A program made the translations under genes and the position numbers. Below the pieces are notes generated by a model that saw only the letters and a program-made list of their open reading frames with translations, was not told the DNA's origin and did no database searches. From NCBI GenBank assembly GCA_977017575.1, contig CDRNVI010000021.1, positions 248,001-312,000 of the forward strand: a stretch of 64,000 nt of DNA, written 5' to 3'. Origin of the DNA: Paramoeba atlantica (lineage: Eukaryota > Discosea). Positions 16,618 to 25,947 of this stretch are shown here, piece after piece (positions within the stretch are counted from its first letter, which is position 1; each line of letters opens with the position of its first letter).

Positions 16618-17109
16618 CTTCATTTAAACCCTGTAAGGAAGGCTTCCAAGAAGAACGAACAATGCTAGAGAGATCCATAGCACAGAGCGTGCCCTGACCT
16701 ATTGCAGAACCTTTTTATTTCCCAAGTCCGAAGGGAGAGGAAGTAGAGCTGGAATTGGGTTGGCAATGCCAGGCAAAACATTTAGAGGAAGCTCACCTTT
16801 TGTAGTGTAAGGTTCTCGTTGTATAGGTGGAGCATTCACCGTGAGATTGAAGATGTTTTATTAATTCGGCTGACCTGCGCACTCCCATGTGGCAAGTACT
16901 GTTTTATACATATTGTCAATTTGTTTTTACACATTCACAATCTGATGATTCAGATTATGCTCTTCACCTTTCTGAACTTTCTAAAGTATACATGTACATT
17001 GACCAAATTTTCGAATTATCCGGTGAATCTTACACTAAGAAGAAATATTATACATTCGCCACTAGAGATTTACATATGCGAACAATTTATCATACGCCCA
17101 GTTTAGTAC
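16618..17109. other. Intergenic spacer
   Basis: The sequence is AT-rich with only short open frames whose translations are Ile/Phe/Leu-rich and not convincing. I see no repeat or RNA gene. Confidence 0.4.
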
Positions 17110-17997
17110 ATGTCGGATTCCACTAAATTTCAAATACCCAAAAAATTATTGCAGCGTATTCAGGCACGCGAAGCACGTTTAAAAGAAAACAAAGAAGCCA
17201 AAGAACCAGAAGACAATGCGGCTGGGAGCAATTCGCGTCATTCAGGGTCTCAAAAAGTTTGCACTATTGATTGGGAGAAAGTTCAGTTCAAGTGGCAGAC
17301 GGAAAGAAGGGATAATTTGTTGACAGAAACAAAAAGTACTGACATACCCGTGTCGTACAACCCAGGTAGCGGAACTCCTGTTGTTGTTTCCCACACTGCA
17401 TTTGAAGCAAGGAATGGTTCCAAAGAAACAAATGTAAACGAAACTGATCTGCCTGAAAAATGTATACGGGACCGCACAGGTGAAAGAATAGAAAAATTTG
17501 AAATCCAAACTCCTAACAGAGTTACTCAGCTTCTCGAAAATTTAACAGAATGTCGGGTATATTTGGCTCCTGTGGCAGGTTCTTTATTGATTAGAAATTG
17601 TAAGAAATGCGTATTTTACCTTTCCTCCCACCAGCTTCGGATACACTCATGTGCTTCCTGTATTTTTCACACCAACACAGCTACTTCCCCCGTTATTGAA
17701 CGATGCACTCTGCTGCTCTTTGGTTCCTACTGTCCAAAAAAAGGAAAATCTGACCATACCCTTTCTCTCGGAGATTGGGAAGTAAATTACGAACCAATTG
17801 AGAGAATCGCAGACAACTGGATAAAGAGTCAAATTTTGCCACCTGGGAGTAACGCAACTGTCTCAGAACTCCTTGACCCTACTGTTGTGGGCTTGCCGCA
17901 CAATGAATCATTGAGCAATGGGAAAGTGATGGATTTTTCGTGGCACCGAAGCGGACCGAGTCCGAATTGGGCTGAAATCACGGAATCAGAAAAATGA
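17110..17997 (+). CDS. Tubulin-binding cofactor C (TBCC)-like protein
   Basis: This 295-residue protein has a charged helical N terminus (LLQRIQAREARLKENKEAKE), a Trp-containing linker and a C-CAP/cofactor C beta-helix domain at about residues 130-260. Diagnostic are VAGSLLIRNCKKCVFYLSS, QLRIHSCASCIF, PVIERCTLLLFGSYC and DWEVNYEPIE. The Gln-Leu-Arg-x-His-x-Cys contains the arginine finger that TBCC uses to stimulate GTP hydrolysis on beta-tubulin, the last step of tubulin dimer folding. Its length and domain order fit cytosolic TBCC rather than RP2 or CAP. The start ATG at 17110 gives a complete N-terminal helix. Confidence 0.8.
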   Translation: MSDSTKFQIPKKLLQRIQAREARLKENKEAKEPEDNAAGSNSRHSGSQKVCTIDWEKVQFKWQTERRDNLLTETKSTDIPVSYNPGSGTPVVVSHTAFEARNGSKETNVNETDLPEKCIRDRTGERIEKFEIQTPNRVTQLLENLTECRVYLAPVAGSLLIRNCKKCVFYLSSHQLRIHSCASCIFHTNTATSPVIERCTLLLFGSYCPKKGKSDHTLSLGDWEVNYEPIERIADNWIKSQILPPGSNATVSELLDPTVVGLPHNESLSNGKVMDFSWHRSGPSPNWAEITESEK

Positions 17998-18154
17998 TCC
18001 GTTGAGCTGCGCTGTCTGCTACTCTTGCTTAGTTGTTTATCCCTACGATCAGATACGTACAACAGGTCACTCCTGAGTGGAGGGAGCGGAGTGCCAAGAA
18101 CGCAACCACGTTGGTGCCGCCTTGGACAAGCGAAAACTGGTAAAGGACGTCGGT

Positions 18155-18225
18155 CCCGGAACTTCCCAATCTGGAAGGGTCTGGCTTGCTAGATCCGGAG
18201 TAATCCGGAATGATTCGGATTTTTT
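18155..18225. repeat. Short dispersed repeat (about 70 bp), CCGGAT-rich
   Basis: The stretch GAAGGGTCTGGCTTGC, then ATCCGGAGTAATCCGGAATG and ATTCGGAT is the reverse complement, with some mismatches and small gaps, of the 67-bp insert at 18551-18617 in the phosphatase gene. The two are about 330 bp apart and inverted. This points to a very small mobile or template-switch-copied repeat. Confidence 0.6.
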
Positions 18226-18384
18226 TGGTCACCTCTGAGTGAAAAAACGAGCAAAGAATCGCTTTCTTAATTTCCAATGTGCAACGGACCATTCTCAGAA
18301 TCGTGACTCTTACCATATCCAACCTGATCCCCTTTTGACGTCTATCTCCACCCTCTCTTCCCTTCTCCCTCCCTCCCCCCCTCC

Positions 18385-19396
18385 ATGAACCTCGACCACT
18401 GGGAACACACCCTTCGCACCGGCACCCCCCTCCCCGCCCCCTCCATGCACGCCCTCCTCCGTGCCGCCATGGATCTCCTCATCGAGGAACCCAACCTCAT
18501 CCCCCCCCCGTCACCATCTGCGGCAACCTCCACGGTCAGTACCTTGACCTATCCGGATCATTCCGGATGGCTCCGGATGGTCACTGGCAAGCCAGACCCT
18601 TCACAGACAGATTTGGAACCTTGACCTGCTCCACCTCCTCTCGCTTACGGAGGGAGCAGCACAAGAGGGAGCCCCCCAGCAGCGTTACCCCTTCCTGGGT
18701 GACCTCGTGGACCGCGGGTACCACGCCGTGGAGACCCTCTCCCTGCTGCCCGTGCGGAAGCGCCGCGCCCCCGCCCGTGTCACGCTACTCCGGGGGAACC
18801 ACGAGACGCGCGCCGTGAGTGCCGTCTACGGGTTGACTCTGGGACGAGTGCCAGCGTACGTACGGCGGGGGGGGGGGTGGCGGCGGTGCACGGAGCTGTT
18901 TGATCGGCTCCCCGTGGCCGCGGTGGTGGGGGAGACGGTGCTGGGCGTGCATGGGGGGATAAGCCCCCCGTGGAGGGGGCTGGGGGAGGTGCAGACGGTG
19001 GGGAGACGGCAGGAGGTGCCGTGTGAGGGGGTGCTGTGTGATGTGGTGGGGTCGGATCCGGATGGGGAGGTGGGGGGGTGAGTCCGAGAGGGGCGGGGTG
19101 GTTGGTTGGGGAACGACCGGGTAGGGCGTTTATGCGGGTGAATGGGTTGTCGTTGCTGTGTCGTGCGCATCAGTTGGTGGCGGATGGGTATCAGTTTTTT
19201 TTAGTATCAGTACCATTTTGAGGGAGAGGAGGTGGTGACGGTGTGGAGTGCGCCGAATTATTGCTACCGTTGTGGGAATCTCGCTAGTGTGCTTTGTTTG
19301 GATGGGAATCTCCGTCGTACGTTTCGCACGATTAAGGAGGTGAGGCCACAATTTCATGAGGAGGCAGTCGCCGAACGTCCGGCGTATTTTTTGTAA
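18385..19396 (+). pseudogene. PP2A-family Ser/Thr phosphatase catalytic subunit, broken
   Basis: The pieces, read across frames, follow the PPP/PP2A order. The N-terminal helices (MNLDHWEHTL) come first, then VTICGNLHGQYLDLLHLL, GDLVDRGYHAVETLSLL, RGNHETRAVSAVYGL, WDECQRTYG, HGGISP, SPRGAGW and RAHQLVADGY. The last pieces are WSAPNYCYRCGN and a YFL C terminus as in PP2A. The lesions are: a missing base in the C run at about 18500-18509; a 67-bp insert (18551-18617) between two copies of ACCTTGACCT; two compensating shifts around 18836-18878; a shift at the G run 19071-19078; and a 16-bp insert (19195-19210) between two copies of TATCAG. GNLHG has Asn where metal-binding Asp is expected. Neighbouring G- and C-run-rich genes stay open, so these look like true decay rather than read errors. 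Confidence 0.75.
18551..18617. mobile_element. 67-bp insertion with a 10-bp flanking duplication
   Basis: ACCTTGACCT stands at 18541-18550 and again at 18618-18627. Removing one copy plus the insert restores the phosphatase reading ...HGQYLDLLHLL. The insert contains three CCGGAT units near its left end and matches the inverted repeat at 18155-18225. A duplicated decamer around a dispersed sequence is the footprint of an insertion. It is too short to be a normal transposon, so it is perhaps a truncated retroposed or MITE fragment. It does not have usable GT-AG intron ends that restore the frame. Confidence 0.6.
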
Positions 19397-20387
19397 GAGA
19401 GCGGGGAAGGCGCCGCTGTGGGGAGTGCAGCCTCTGAGGTAGTGAATGCGGTGGTGTTTTGAGGGTGACATTTATTCCTGCAAGAGCCCCCTGCTGATAC
19501 TCGTCCCTACCGACTCACGTCCCTACCGACTGGGACCGAGTCGGTTGCAGTACGCCCCTCCGGCTGCAGTAATAAAGAGAGGGTGAGTTGCCTGGACCCC
19601 GTCTACCGACAGAGTCCGTGCTAATCCTCTTGGTGCGACATCCGTCATTACGGATTGTGCCAATGATATCGGCTGTCGCATCAAGGGCTGTATCTCTGCG
19701 CCAACGAGCGCATGAACATCAAACAGAAATGGAAATTTGTACCTTTTACTCATCGTAGGGGTGCTATGAATGAGACGTTCATACCTCAACATCCCAAGGT
19801 TTTGTTTCAACGCGCCAACGAAATAGTGCGGATAGAATAACGCTTATTTTTCCGTGTTTGCATTGGCAGGTTACACTCTTCTTAAGAAGAGCATTAGAAG
19901 TTGTACTGATCACTTGTCATGATCTCCATGGGTGATCGGCTGCGATATACAAGTTGCTGCAAGGATGCTTCCCTTGAAGTATAATGAATGTAGAACAACT
20001 ATTAGAAAGGATAACAGTTGAGGGGCTGCGGGTGAGGCCCAAAACGAAATCACGTGAGATCACGCGAGATCGCTCGGGAGCGGATTCAGCTCGGGAGGGT
20101 AGTTGGGCGATCTCAAAACGAGTTCACGTGAGATCACGCGAGATCATACCCACAGCCTCTCAGTTCTTGTTTGATACAAATCTCCCATTAAAGGGCTGTC
20201 TAATGCGTTCCGATGATCCGTGCTATGAGAGATGCTATGCGAGAGGAAAAGAAAAATTTCCTATTCGTTTCTCATAAAATAAGTTAGAGGAAAATGATCT
20301 TTTAACTCTCTTACTCATGTCAACCCTTCCTCTCTCTTCAGCACCCCAATTTCCTTTTTAACCCCCTTCCACACACACCCTCCCCCC
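19397..20387. other. Intergenic region with a short direct repeat and an upstream pyrimidine/AG signal
   Basis: No gene is accepted; a 97-codon frame at 19984-20277 has an unconvincing translation. A segment CACGTGAGATCACGCGAGATC occurs twice, at about 20051-20071 and 20124-20144. GACTCACGTCCCTACC/GACTGGGACCGAG direct and inverted motifs lie at 19510-19540. At the right end the pyrimidine tract CCCTTCCTCTCTCTTCAG (20324-20341) and a second pyrimidine block precede the RRM gene. Confidence 0.45.
20324..20341 (+). promoter_or_regulatory. Candidate spliced-leader acceptor for the RRM gene
   Basis: A pyrimidine run ends in TCTTCAG, with AG at 20340-20341, 46 bases before the ATG at 20388. This spacing and layout fit a kinetoplastid trans-splice acceptor. 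It is inferred from sequence pattern only. Confidence 0.4.
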
Positions 20388-21101
20388 ATGTTCAACATCC
20401 CCGTCGCCGACACCCTCCCCCCCACCCCCGCCGCCGAAGCCCGTCTCTTTGTCGGCCAAATCGCCTACAGCGCCACCGAGCACCACCTCTCCTCCCTCTT
20501 CTCCGCCTACGGACGCCTCACCAAGGTGTTCGTGCTGCGCACCCCGGAGGGCCTGAGCAAGGGGGCGGCGTTCGTCTCCTACGACGCCACCCACGACGCG
20601 GACTGTGCCATCGCGGCCCTCCACGACCGGTACCACATGCTGCCGGACAAGCCGCTGCAGGTCTCCTACGCGCGCAGCTCCCCGAACATCTCCGCCTGGG
20701 GCCGGGCCCACGCGGTGGGGCTCACGCAGCGGGACGGGCACAACCCGGTGCCGGTGGCGGTGCCGGGGGTGCGGGTGGAGGTCCCGCTGACCCTACCCGT
20801 CGGGGGGGCCTGGGGGGGAGGGGGAGGGACAGGGGGGATGGGGGTAGGGACAGGGGGGATGGGGATAGGGACAGGGGGGATGGGAGTAGGGACAGGGGGA
20901 ATGGGAGTGGGGACAGGAGGGATGGAGGTCGGAGGGGGAGGAGAGGTAGGGGGAGGAGGGATGGGGATAGGGGGAATGGTACCGCAGGTATCAAGAGGTG
21001 TGGGGTATGGTCATGACGTCCCAACGGGGGTGATGTATGGATCGGGTGGGGTAGGGGTAGGGGGGATGGGTCATGGGGTGGTACCGAATGGGTTGGGGTA
21101 G
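20388..21101 (+). CDS. Single-RRM RNA-binding protein with Gly/Met-rich repeats
   Basis: Residues 20-95 form a standard RNA recognition motif: RLFVGQIAYSATEHHL contains RNP2, and KGAAFVSYDATHDADCAI contains RNP1 with its aromatic residues. LPDKPLQVSYA closes the domain, as in CELF/ELAV-type third RRMs. After a short linker (about 110-135) the C terminus is a tandem GTGGMGVG/GTGGMGIG repeat, then Gly/Val/Met-rich sequence to the end (237 aa). Such single-RRM proteins with low-complexity tails are common post-transcriptional regulators in kinetoplastids, where transcription is hardly regulated. The DNA of the repeat is a 24-bp G-rich tandem (about 20820-20930). Confidence 0.75.
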   Translation: MFNIPVADTLPPTPAAEARLFVGQIAYSATEHHLSSLFSAYGRLTKVFVLRTPEGLSKGAAFVSYDATHDADCAIAALHDRYHMLPDKPLQVSYARSSPNISAWGRAHAVGLTQRDGHNPVPVAVPGVRVEVPLTLPVGGAWGGGGGTGGMGVGTGGMGIGTGGMGVGTGGMGVGTGGMEVGGGGEVGGGGMGIGGMVPQVSRGVGYGHDVPTGVMYGSGGVGVGGMGHGVVPNGLG

Positions 21102-21454
21102 GGAAGAGAGGGGTGGGGTAGAATGTGTATAGATGGGATGGGGTATAAAAAGGGGAGTGGGTATATCATTTGTATGTCACATAAGGTTGCGGCTTGCCGG
21201 GTTCACTTTGGTTAGGCAAAGAAAAGTGCGTTAAATTGTTTTTGCTAGTTATCAGTGTTTTCATGCATTTTGGTCAGGAAAAATAGATAGTTTGCCCTTT
21301 TCTTGTATGATAGCCTCGGTTATGCGATACGTAGAGAGAGACTTGTCGGCTTGTTTGATTAATCTTTCTGTTCTTGCCATATTTCACAATATATTTCACT
21401 TGCGTTGTATGTACGGGTATGCCATGACGTTGTCCAATTGATTCGATAAGTACA
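21102..21454. other. Intergenic spacer
   Basis: It is G-rich at first, as a continuation of the upstream gene's skew, with a TATAAAAAGGGGAG stretch near 21142. It then becomes AT-rich. No gene or repeat is seen. Confidence 0.4.
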
Positions 21455-22084
21455 ATGGCGGAGCGCACAGCTGAAAATCGTATTCGTACCACAGACTGGG
21501 AAGATATTCAATATCGCTATGGTAACCTCGTAGGGAAGTATCGACATCATGAAACAGCAATTATTGACCAACAACGTCGTGATCTCCAAGAAGGAAGTGA
21601 TTTTGCAATTTACAACCCATCCGAGGAGAAGGAAAGAACCCGTTTTTCCGACGACGATGATGATTGCAAAGATTGCCCCGATAGTGAACTAGATATGCTG
21701 CGACAAAAAAGACTAGCACAGATGCAGAGGGAGCATGAGGGATATGGTCATATTCGGCACATTGCAGAAAGTGCATACATCGATGAGGTAACCGTGACAA
21801 GCCATAATGCAGACGTGTTTGTTATATTGATGGACCCCGAGCACCAGGGATGCAAGACTCTTCGCACCACTATGCAGGAAGTTTGTGGACGGTACTCGCG
21901 TGTAAAATTCGTAGAAGCCGTAGCATCGAAGGTGTGTGCAAAGTTTCCTCTATCGGGGCTTCCTCTAACTCTTCTCTATCGTAGAGGTGAAATCGTGACT
22001 CAGCTGTGTGGTCTATCTCCGTGGGGAGGATCTTCGCTCAATGAAGCTTCTGTTATTCAATGTTTGAATAGAATTTTATCATAG
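21455..22084 (+). CDS. Phosducin-like protein (PhLP2/PDCL3-type)
   Basis: This is a 209-residue protein. The N-terminal helical part includes TTDWEDIQYRYGN and an acidic patch (FSDDDDD). The conserved helix DSELDMLRQKRLAQMQREHE is followed by a thioredoxin-like fold (VFVILMDPEHQGCKTLRTTM, VKFVEAVASKVCAKFPLSGLPLTLLYRRGEIV). Asp-Glu-Leu...RxxRLAxM and the PLTLLYRxGE beta strand are typical of phosducin-like proteins, co-chaperones of the CCT chaperonin in actin/tubulin folding. A TBCC gene lies upstream, so two tubulin-folding factors are near each other, though with other genes between. There is no CxxC pair, so it is not a redox thioredoxin. Confidence 0.75.
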   Translation: MAERTAENRIRTTDWEDIQYRYGNLVGKYRHHETAIIDQQRRDLQEGSDFAIYNPSEEKERTRFSDDDDDCKDCPDSELDMLRQKRLAQMQREHEGYGHIRHIAESAYIDEVTVTSHNADVFVILMDPEHQGCKTLRTTMQEVCGRYSRVKFVEAVASKVCAKFPLSGLPLTLLYRRGEIVTQLCGLSPWGGSSLNEASVIQCLNRILS

Positions 22085-22389
22085 ACAGGGATTCGTACCT
22101 AGTGTATTGTCAGGCGGTCATTAGTAATGCTTTGCCCAGGGTTTACATTCTCATATTTCTTCCTTGTGTTCTTCCATGTGTCTGTTTTAGAAGCCGTCGT
22201 TTCATGTTGCTATTTTGCTATTATTCATGAATGAAACTGGTGTCCGCATGCACGGCTCACCCTTTAGCGTTGGAATACGCATGTTTGCGTGTCGTTTTGC
22301 CATGCAGCCTTCGGCAGCTTTCAGTCCACCGGAAAACTGCGTCATTGAAGTGATAAGAAAGGCACGATAAGGAATGAGTCATCGCTGTG
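22085..22389. other. Intergenic spacer
   Basis: It is T-rich around 22140-22200 (CTTCCTTGTGTTCTTCC). No gene or repeat is seen. Confidence 0.35.
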
Positions 22390-25300
22390 ATGACCCCATA
22401 CGTTCTTCCTCTTTCGCTGTGTCGAATTCTCCTTCACCTTGTCGTATCACAAATCGGTCTGGTATCCGGTGAAAACACCTTTGTCTACCGCTCATGGGGT
22501 CGTCCCACACCTCTCCGTCTCATTCTCACCCCATTCTACTCCATACAGCCACATAACGAGCTGACCCATGAGCCCTGTAATGCTACGGAATCGGAACCTT
22601 GCATGGGAGGATGGGCCCGACTAAACGCGCGAGTTCGTCACGCGCGTCAAACCGCGACGGACCCAGAAAGTGTGTTTTCCATATTCTTTGTGGACGACGC
22701 CTCCTCGCTTGTCAGCGAACACCCCCTCACCTTTGGACTCAACCACGAAGTGATGCACCGCAGTCGCGGAGATGCATTCGTCCTGGAGCACTGGACAATG
22801 CTCCGCCCGTACGAACCTCGTGTGTGGGATTTTGCCAAACAAAGCCGTGTCCTCCAAACCCCCCTCATCACGCTCAGCAACCTCCGCCTCACTCCCCCCG
22901 CCTTCCATCTCGTCCACCAGCGCTACACCTTCAAACGGGTCGGGCGCTACACCGTCCTTCTCTTCTCCGTCGTCGACCCCTCCCACGACGCCCACCCCCT
23001 GCTCTCCCTCAACACCACCCTACTCAACCTTATCAAACCGCTTAAAAAGTGCCTCAACCCCGATGTGGTGGTACTCCTCATGACACGCCTCCAACGGGAC
23101 TCCAACGACCTTATTTTAGACTCCCCCCTGGTGGATCTCTTCATTCGTAAACGGTTCCACACGCGTCGCAGTGCCATCACGGCCCACCGCTACACCACCG
23201 TCGTGGATCTCCACAGTAAACGCTCCCACGTGTTTGCGTTGGATTGGGACCCGACTCATCGGACAGTACTGAGCCACACCGCAGAGAGTGTGTTGGTGCC
23301 GCTCCCGGGAGACCTGAGCGGGGAGCGGTATCAACAGGACTGTGCGTTCCTGCAACAACAGATTGATCTTGCGGCATTGAAAGGGAGCGAGAGGATAGGG
23401 ACAGCGCTGTCGGAGGTGAGGAGTACTCGAATTCACACAAGTTACTGTCGCGTGGGAGAGTGTGCGCTGGGGCGTTTGTTTGCGGACGCGGCGTATGAAG
23501 CGGTTTATGACCACAACGGCGTCGATTTTGCGGTAGTGGAAGGAGGGGCACTGCGAAAGGGATGGAGTCCGGGTCCGTTTCGTGCAAGTCAGCTCTACAG
23601 TAGTTTTCCGCAGACCGCTCGGCTTTGTGCGGTGCACATGTGGGGTGCGGATGTGTGGCGAATGCTTAATTTTAGTGTTTCTGCGGCGATGGAGACTACA
23701 TTGGATAGTACGGGGTATAAAGGCACAGAGCGGTTTCTCCAGGTCAGTCACTTGCGCTATGAGTACGTCTCCAGTCGTACGGTTTCAGAGGAATCCTCGA
23801 GGTTGGTTCTTGTCGAAGTTTATGATGCACGCACGGGGGGCTGGAAAGAACTCGTAAGAGGGCGTCAGTACACTTTCGTCACCACAGAAGACTTATGTTC
23901 CGGTCGAATGGGGTACGACAAGTCGGTCTTTCGACCCGTATCCTACGATATTTTAAATGGCACCATTCAACATGCAGGCGAAGTCTTCATTCGGACTACA
24001 GGATGCGTGAATCCGGTCTTAGACAAACGCATTGTGCGTCACACAGGAGGAAACAGAACGGACCTGGGCACTTTTATGCTGCCCCCAAAGTGCCAACTGG
24101 ACTGTCATCCTGGTACTTTTTGGGTCTCCGAAGCACATGACTGTGTGTCGTGTCCCATAGGGTATTACCAGCCCTACAGCGCACAAGATCACTGTCTACC
24201 GCTTCTACTTGATCCAGCGGTCTCGAGAGAAGCTCTGGCAGCGGGGGTTCTCAGCGCCATTGCTTGTATTATTTTAGCCTTAACGTTTCCTCTTTTATGG
24301 CAATGGGCAAAAAGCTCTCAACTTACGCACGACCTCAAGGACAATGAACGGATTGCTGGTGAGCTTGCGGATGGCATTGCCTCAAGAAACTTTGAACGAG
24401 TGTCCTACTTGGAGCGTATAGCGCACCCTACTCGAATACAAAGCGCATTCATTGCTATCTTACGTACATTCCGTGCTTATGAGACTAGCCCACAGTCTCA
24501 AGTGAGTCCTGCTGGACTTACATTCAACTCCGAAAGCACGAAGACTTGCATTTTCTTGCAGATATTTTGGAAATTCATAAAATCTTCTCCAGACGAATGC
24601 GACATTCGATTGTGGTTGAAAACGTTGTGTTCTGTCATTGAGAAAATATCTAGCATGTATAGTGGCACTGTATACTCGTACAGCGCTGATTTCCTTACCG
24701 TTCGATGGGAAGGAGACAAAAAAAGGCAGAATGTTCTCTCTTCAGTAAGTTTACTAAAAAGAAAGTTAGATGGCTCATCTCGGCTACCAGTTTATTGGTA
24801 CGCTACTCTGGAGAATAGGGCGCCCGGTTCACAAGTTATAAATTCAACCATTTCGTCAACACGCCGGAATACGCCTAAGCGTATGTTGTACTCTACATAT
24901 GACTCACTAGGAACATTGAGTGATGGGGACAAACTCGTATACAAAATTCAATCTGCTGAATTTCTCTTTAACCGCCGAAAAATCACAGAATCAAATTCCT
25001 GCAGTAGCGTCTCCCGGGAGATGTCTTCTTCAGCCGAAGCTCTTAGCGAAAACTACCCGTATGGCACAGTACGATCCTGTGAAATCGAGTCACTACTCAA
25101 CTACGATATCCTACGCGAAGCCTCTGGCAGAGTGTGGTACCTTTCGCGGAAACTCCTCGGGGAGGGAGGTTTTAGTAAAGTTTACCTTGGGATTGATACC
25201 CATGGAAAACAAGTCGCAATGAAAAAGATCCCCCTTGCTTCCATCAACACCCCCACAACCCATCCCCTCCCTTTGCGACACCTCACGCGGGAAATCTCCT

Positions 25301-25947
25301 TTCTGTGTCGCCTAAACCACCGCAATGTCCTGCGCTACGAGTGCAGTCTACTCTCCAGCGAGAACCTCATCCTTGTGCTGGAGTACATGGGCGGAGGCTC
25401 CCTAGCTGCGCTCCTCACTCGCTTCGGACCTCTACGCCCACAAATCGCGATTCGCTATCTCCGGGATATCCTACACGGGATTCACTACCTCCATAACCGT
25501 GGGATTCTCCATCGGGATATTAAACCCGGCAATATTTTAATTTCCTCCTATGGAGGGAGATGTAAAATTGGGGACTTTGGCACGGCGATCGCATCCGTTC
25601 GTGCGCGAGAAAGCATCGAGCCAAAGTCTGCAGTCCCGATAGGAACTCCATGGTACATGTCCCCGGAGCAATGCCGGGGAGTGTGCTCCGAACACAGCGA
25701 TCTATGGTCCCTGGGGGTACTCACGCATGAGGTGCTTACAGGATCCCTGCCGTATGCGTTAGACGAGGATCTACGCAGTACTCCGGAAGTCTTTATTCAT
25801 GCTCTTGGGAGTGGGCAGATGTGTCCTACACTCGCAACCGGGCTGACGGCAAGTGCCGGATCCTTCCTGAAAAAAATATTTTTTGGACAGGAGAGGGTAT
25901 GCGACGCAAAAGTTCTTCTTCGGCACAGATTTTTACTTGATATTTAA
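22390..25947 (+). CDS. Membrane receptor kinase: degenerate 5'-nucleotidase ectodomain, one TM, STE11-like kinase
   Basis: The start is ATG 22390, giving a signal peptide (LPLSLCRILLHLVVSQIGLVSG). Residues 30-560 are 5'-nucleotidase-like; the C-terminal nucleotidase domain is clear (RVGECALGRLFADAA at about 354, DFAVVEGGALRKGW at about 381). The N-terminal metallophosphatase half lacks GNHE and GHDH, so catalysis is unlikely. A Cys-rich knob follows (CHPGTF...CVSCPIGYYQP, about 573-597), then a TM helix (about 617-640, VLSAIACIILALTFPLLW). The next segment weakly resembles a class III nucleotide cyclase (MYSGTVYSYSADFLTVRW). A complete kinase runs from about 920 (LGEGGFSKV, VAMKK, HRDIKPGN, GDFGT, GTPWYMSPEQ, SDLWSLGV), closest to MAP3K/STE11. 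I infer an extracellular ligand sensor that signals through the kinase. It lies directly upstream of an intact 5'-nucleotidase gene. Confidence 0.8.
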   Translation: MTPYVLPLSLCRILLHLVVSQIGLVSGENTFVYRSWGRPTPLRLILTPFYSIQPHNELTHEPCNATESEPCMGGWARLNARVRHARQTATDPESVFSIFFVDDASSLVSEHPLTFGLNHEVMHRSRGDAFVLEHWTMLRPYEPRVWDFAKQSRVLQTPLITLSNLRLTPPAFHLVHQRYTFKRVGRYTVLLFSVVDPSHDAHPLLSLNTTLLNLIKPLKKCLNPDVVVLLMTRLQRDSNDLILDSPLVDLFIRKRFHTRRSAITAHRYTTVVDLHSKRSHVFALDWDPTHRTVLSHTAESVLVPLPGDLSGERYQQDCAFLQQQIDLAALKGSERIGTALSEVRSTRIHTSYCRVGECALGRLFADAAYEAVYDHNGVDFAVVEGGALRKGWSPGPFRASQLYSSFPQTARLCAVHMWGADVWRMLNFSVSAAMETTLDSTGYKGTERFLQVSHLRYEYVSSRTVSEESSRLVLVEVYDARTGGWKELVRGRQYTFVTTEDLCSGRMGYDKSVFRPVSYDILNGTIQHAGEVFIRTTGCVNPVLDKRIVRHTGGNRTDLGTFMLPPKCQLDCHPGTFWVSEAHDCVSCPIGYYQPYSAQDHCLPLLLDPAVSREALAAGVLSAIACIILALTFPLLWQWAKSSQLTHDLKDNERIAGELADGIASRNFERVSYLERIAHPTRIQSAFIAILRTFRAYETSPQSQVSPAGLTFNSESTKTCIFLQIFWKFIKSSPDECDIRLWLKTLCSVIEKISSMYSGTVYSYSADFLTVRWEGDKKRQNVLSSVSLLKRKLDGSSRLPVYWYATLENRAPGSQVINSTISSTRRNTPKRMLYSTYDSLGTLSDGDKLVYKIQSAEFLFNRRKITESNSCSSVSREMSSSAEALSENYPYGTVRSCEIESLLNYDILREASGRVWYLSRKLLGEGGFSKVYLGIDTHGKQVAMKKIPLASINTPTTHPLPLRHLTREISFLCRLNHRNVLRYECSLLSSENLILVLEYMGGGSLAALLTRFGPLRPQIAIRYLRDILHGIHYLHNRGILHRDIKPGNILISSYGGRCKIGDFGTAIASVRARESIEPKSAVPIGTPWYMSPEQCRGVCSEHSDLWSLGVLTHEVLTGSLPYALDEDLRSTPEVFIHALGSGQMCPTLATGLTASAGSFLKKIFFGQERVCDAKVLLRHRFLLDI

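Noticed and set aside
16819-17126. Short hydrophobic frames in the spacer before TBCC
   Set aside because: AT-rich DNA gives Phe/Ile/Leu-rich frames; two overlapping frames look alike and neither is conserved-looking.
18481-18640. Cis-spliced intron in the phosphatase gene
   Set aside because: No GT-AG pair around the insert restores the reading frame; a flanking duplication explains it better.
19984-20277. Possible 97-residue gene
   Set aside because: It overlaps a direct repeat, has an unlikely basic composition and matches no family.
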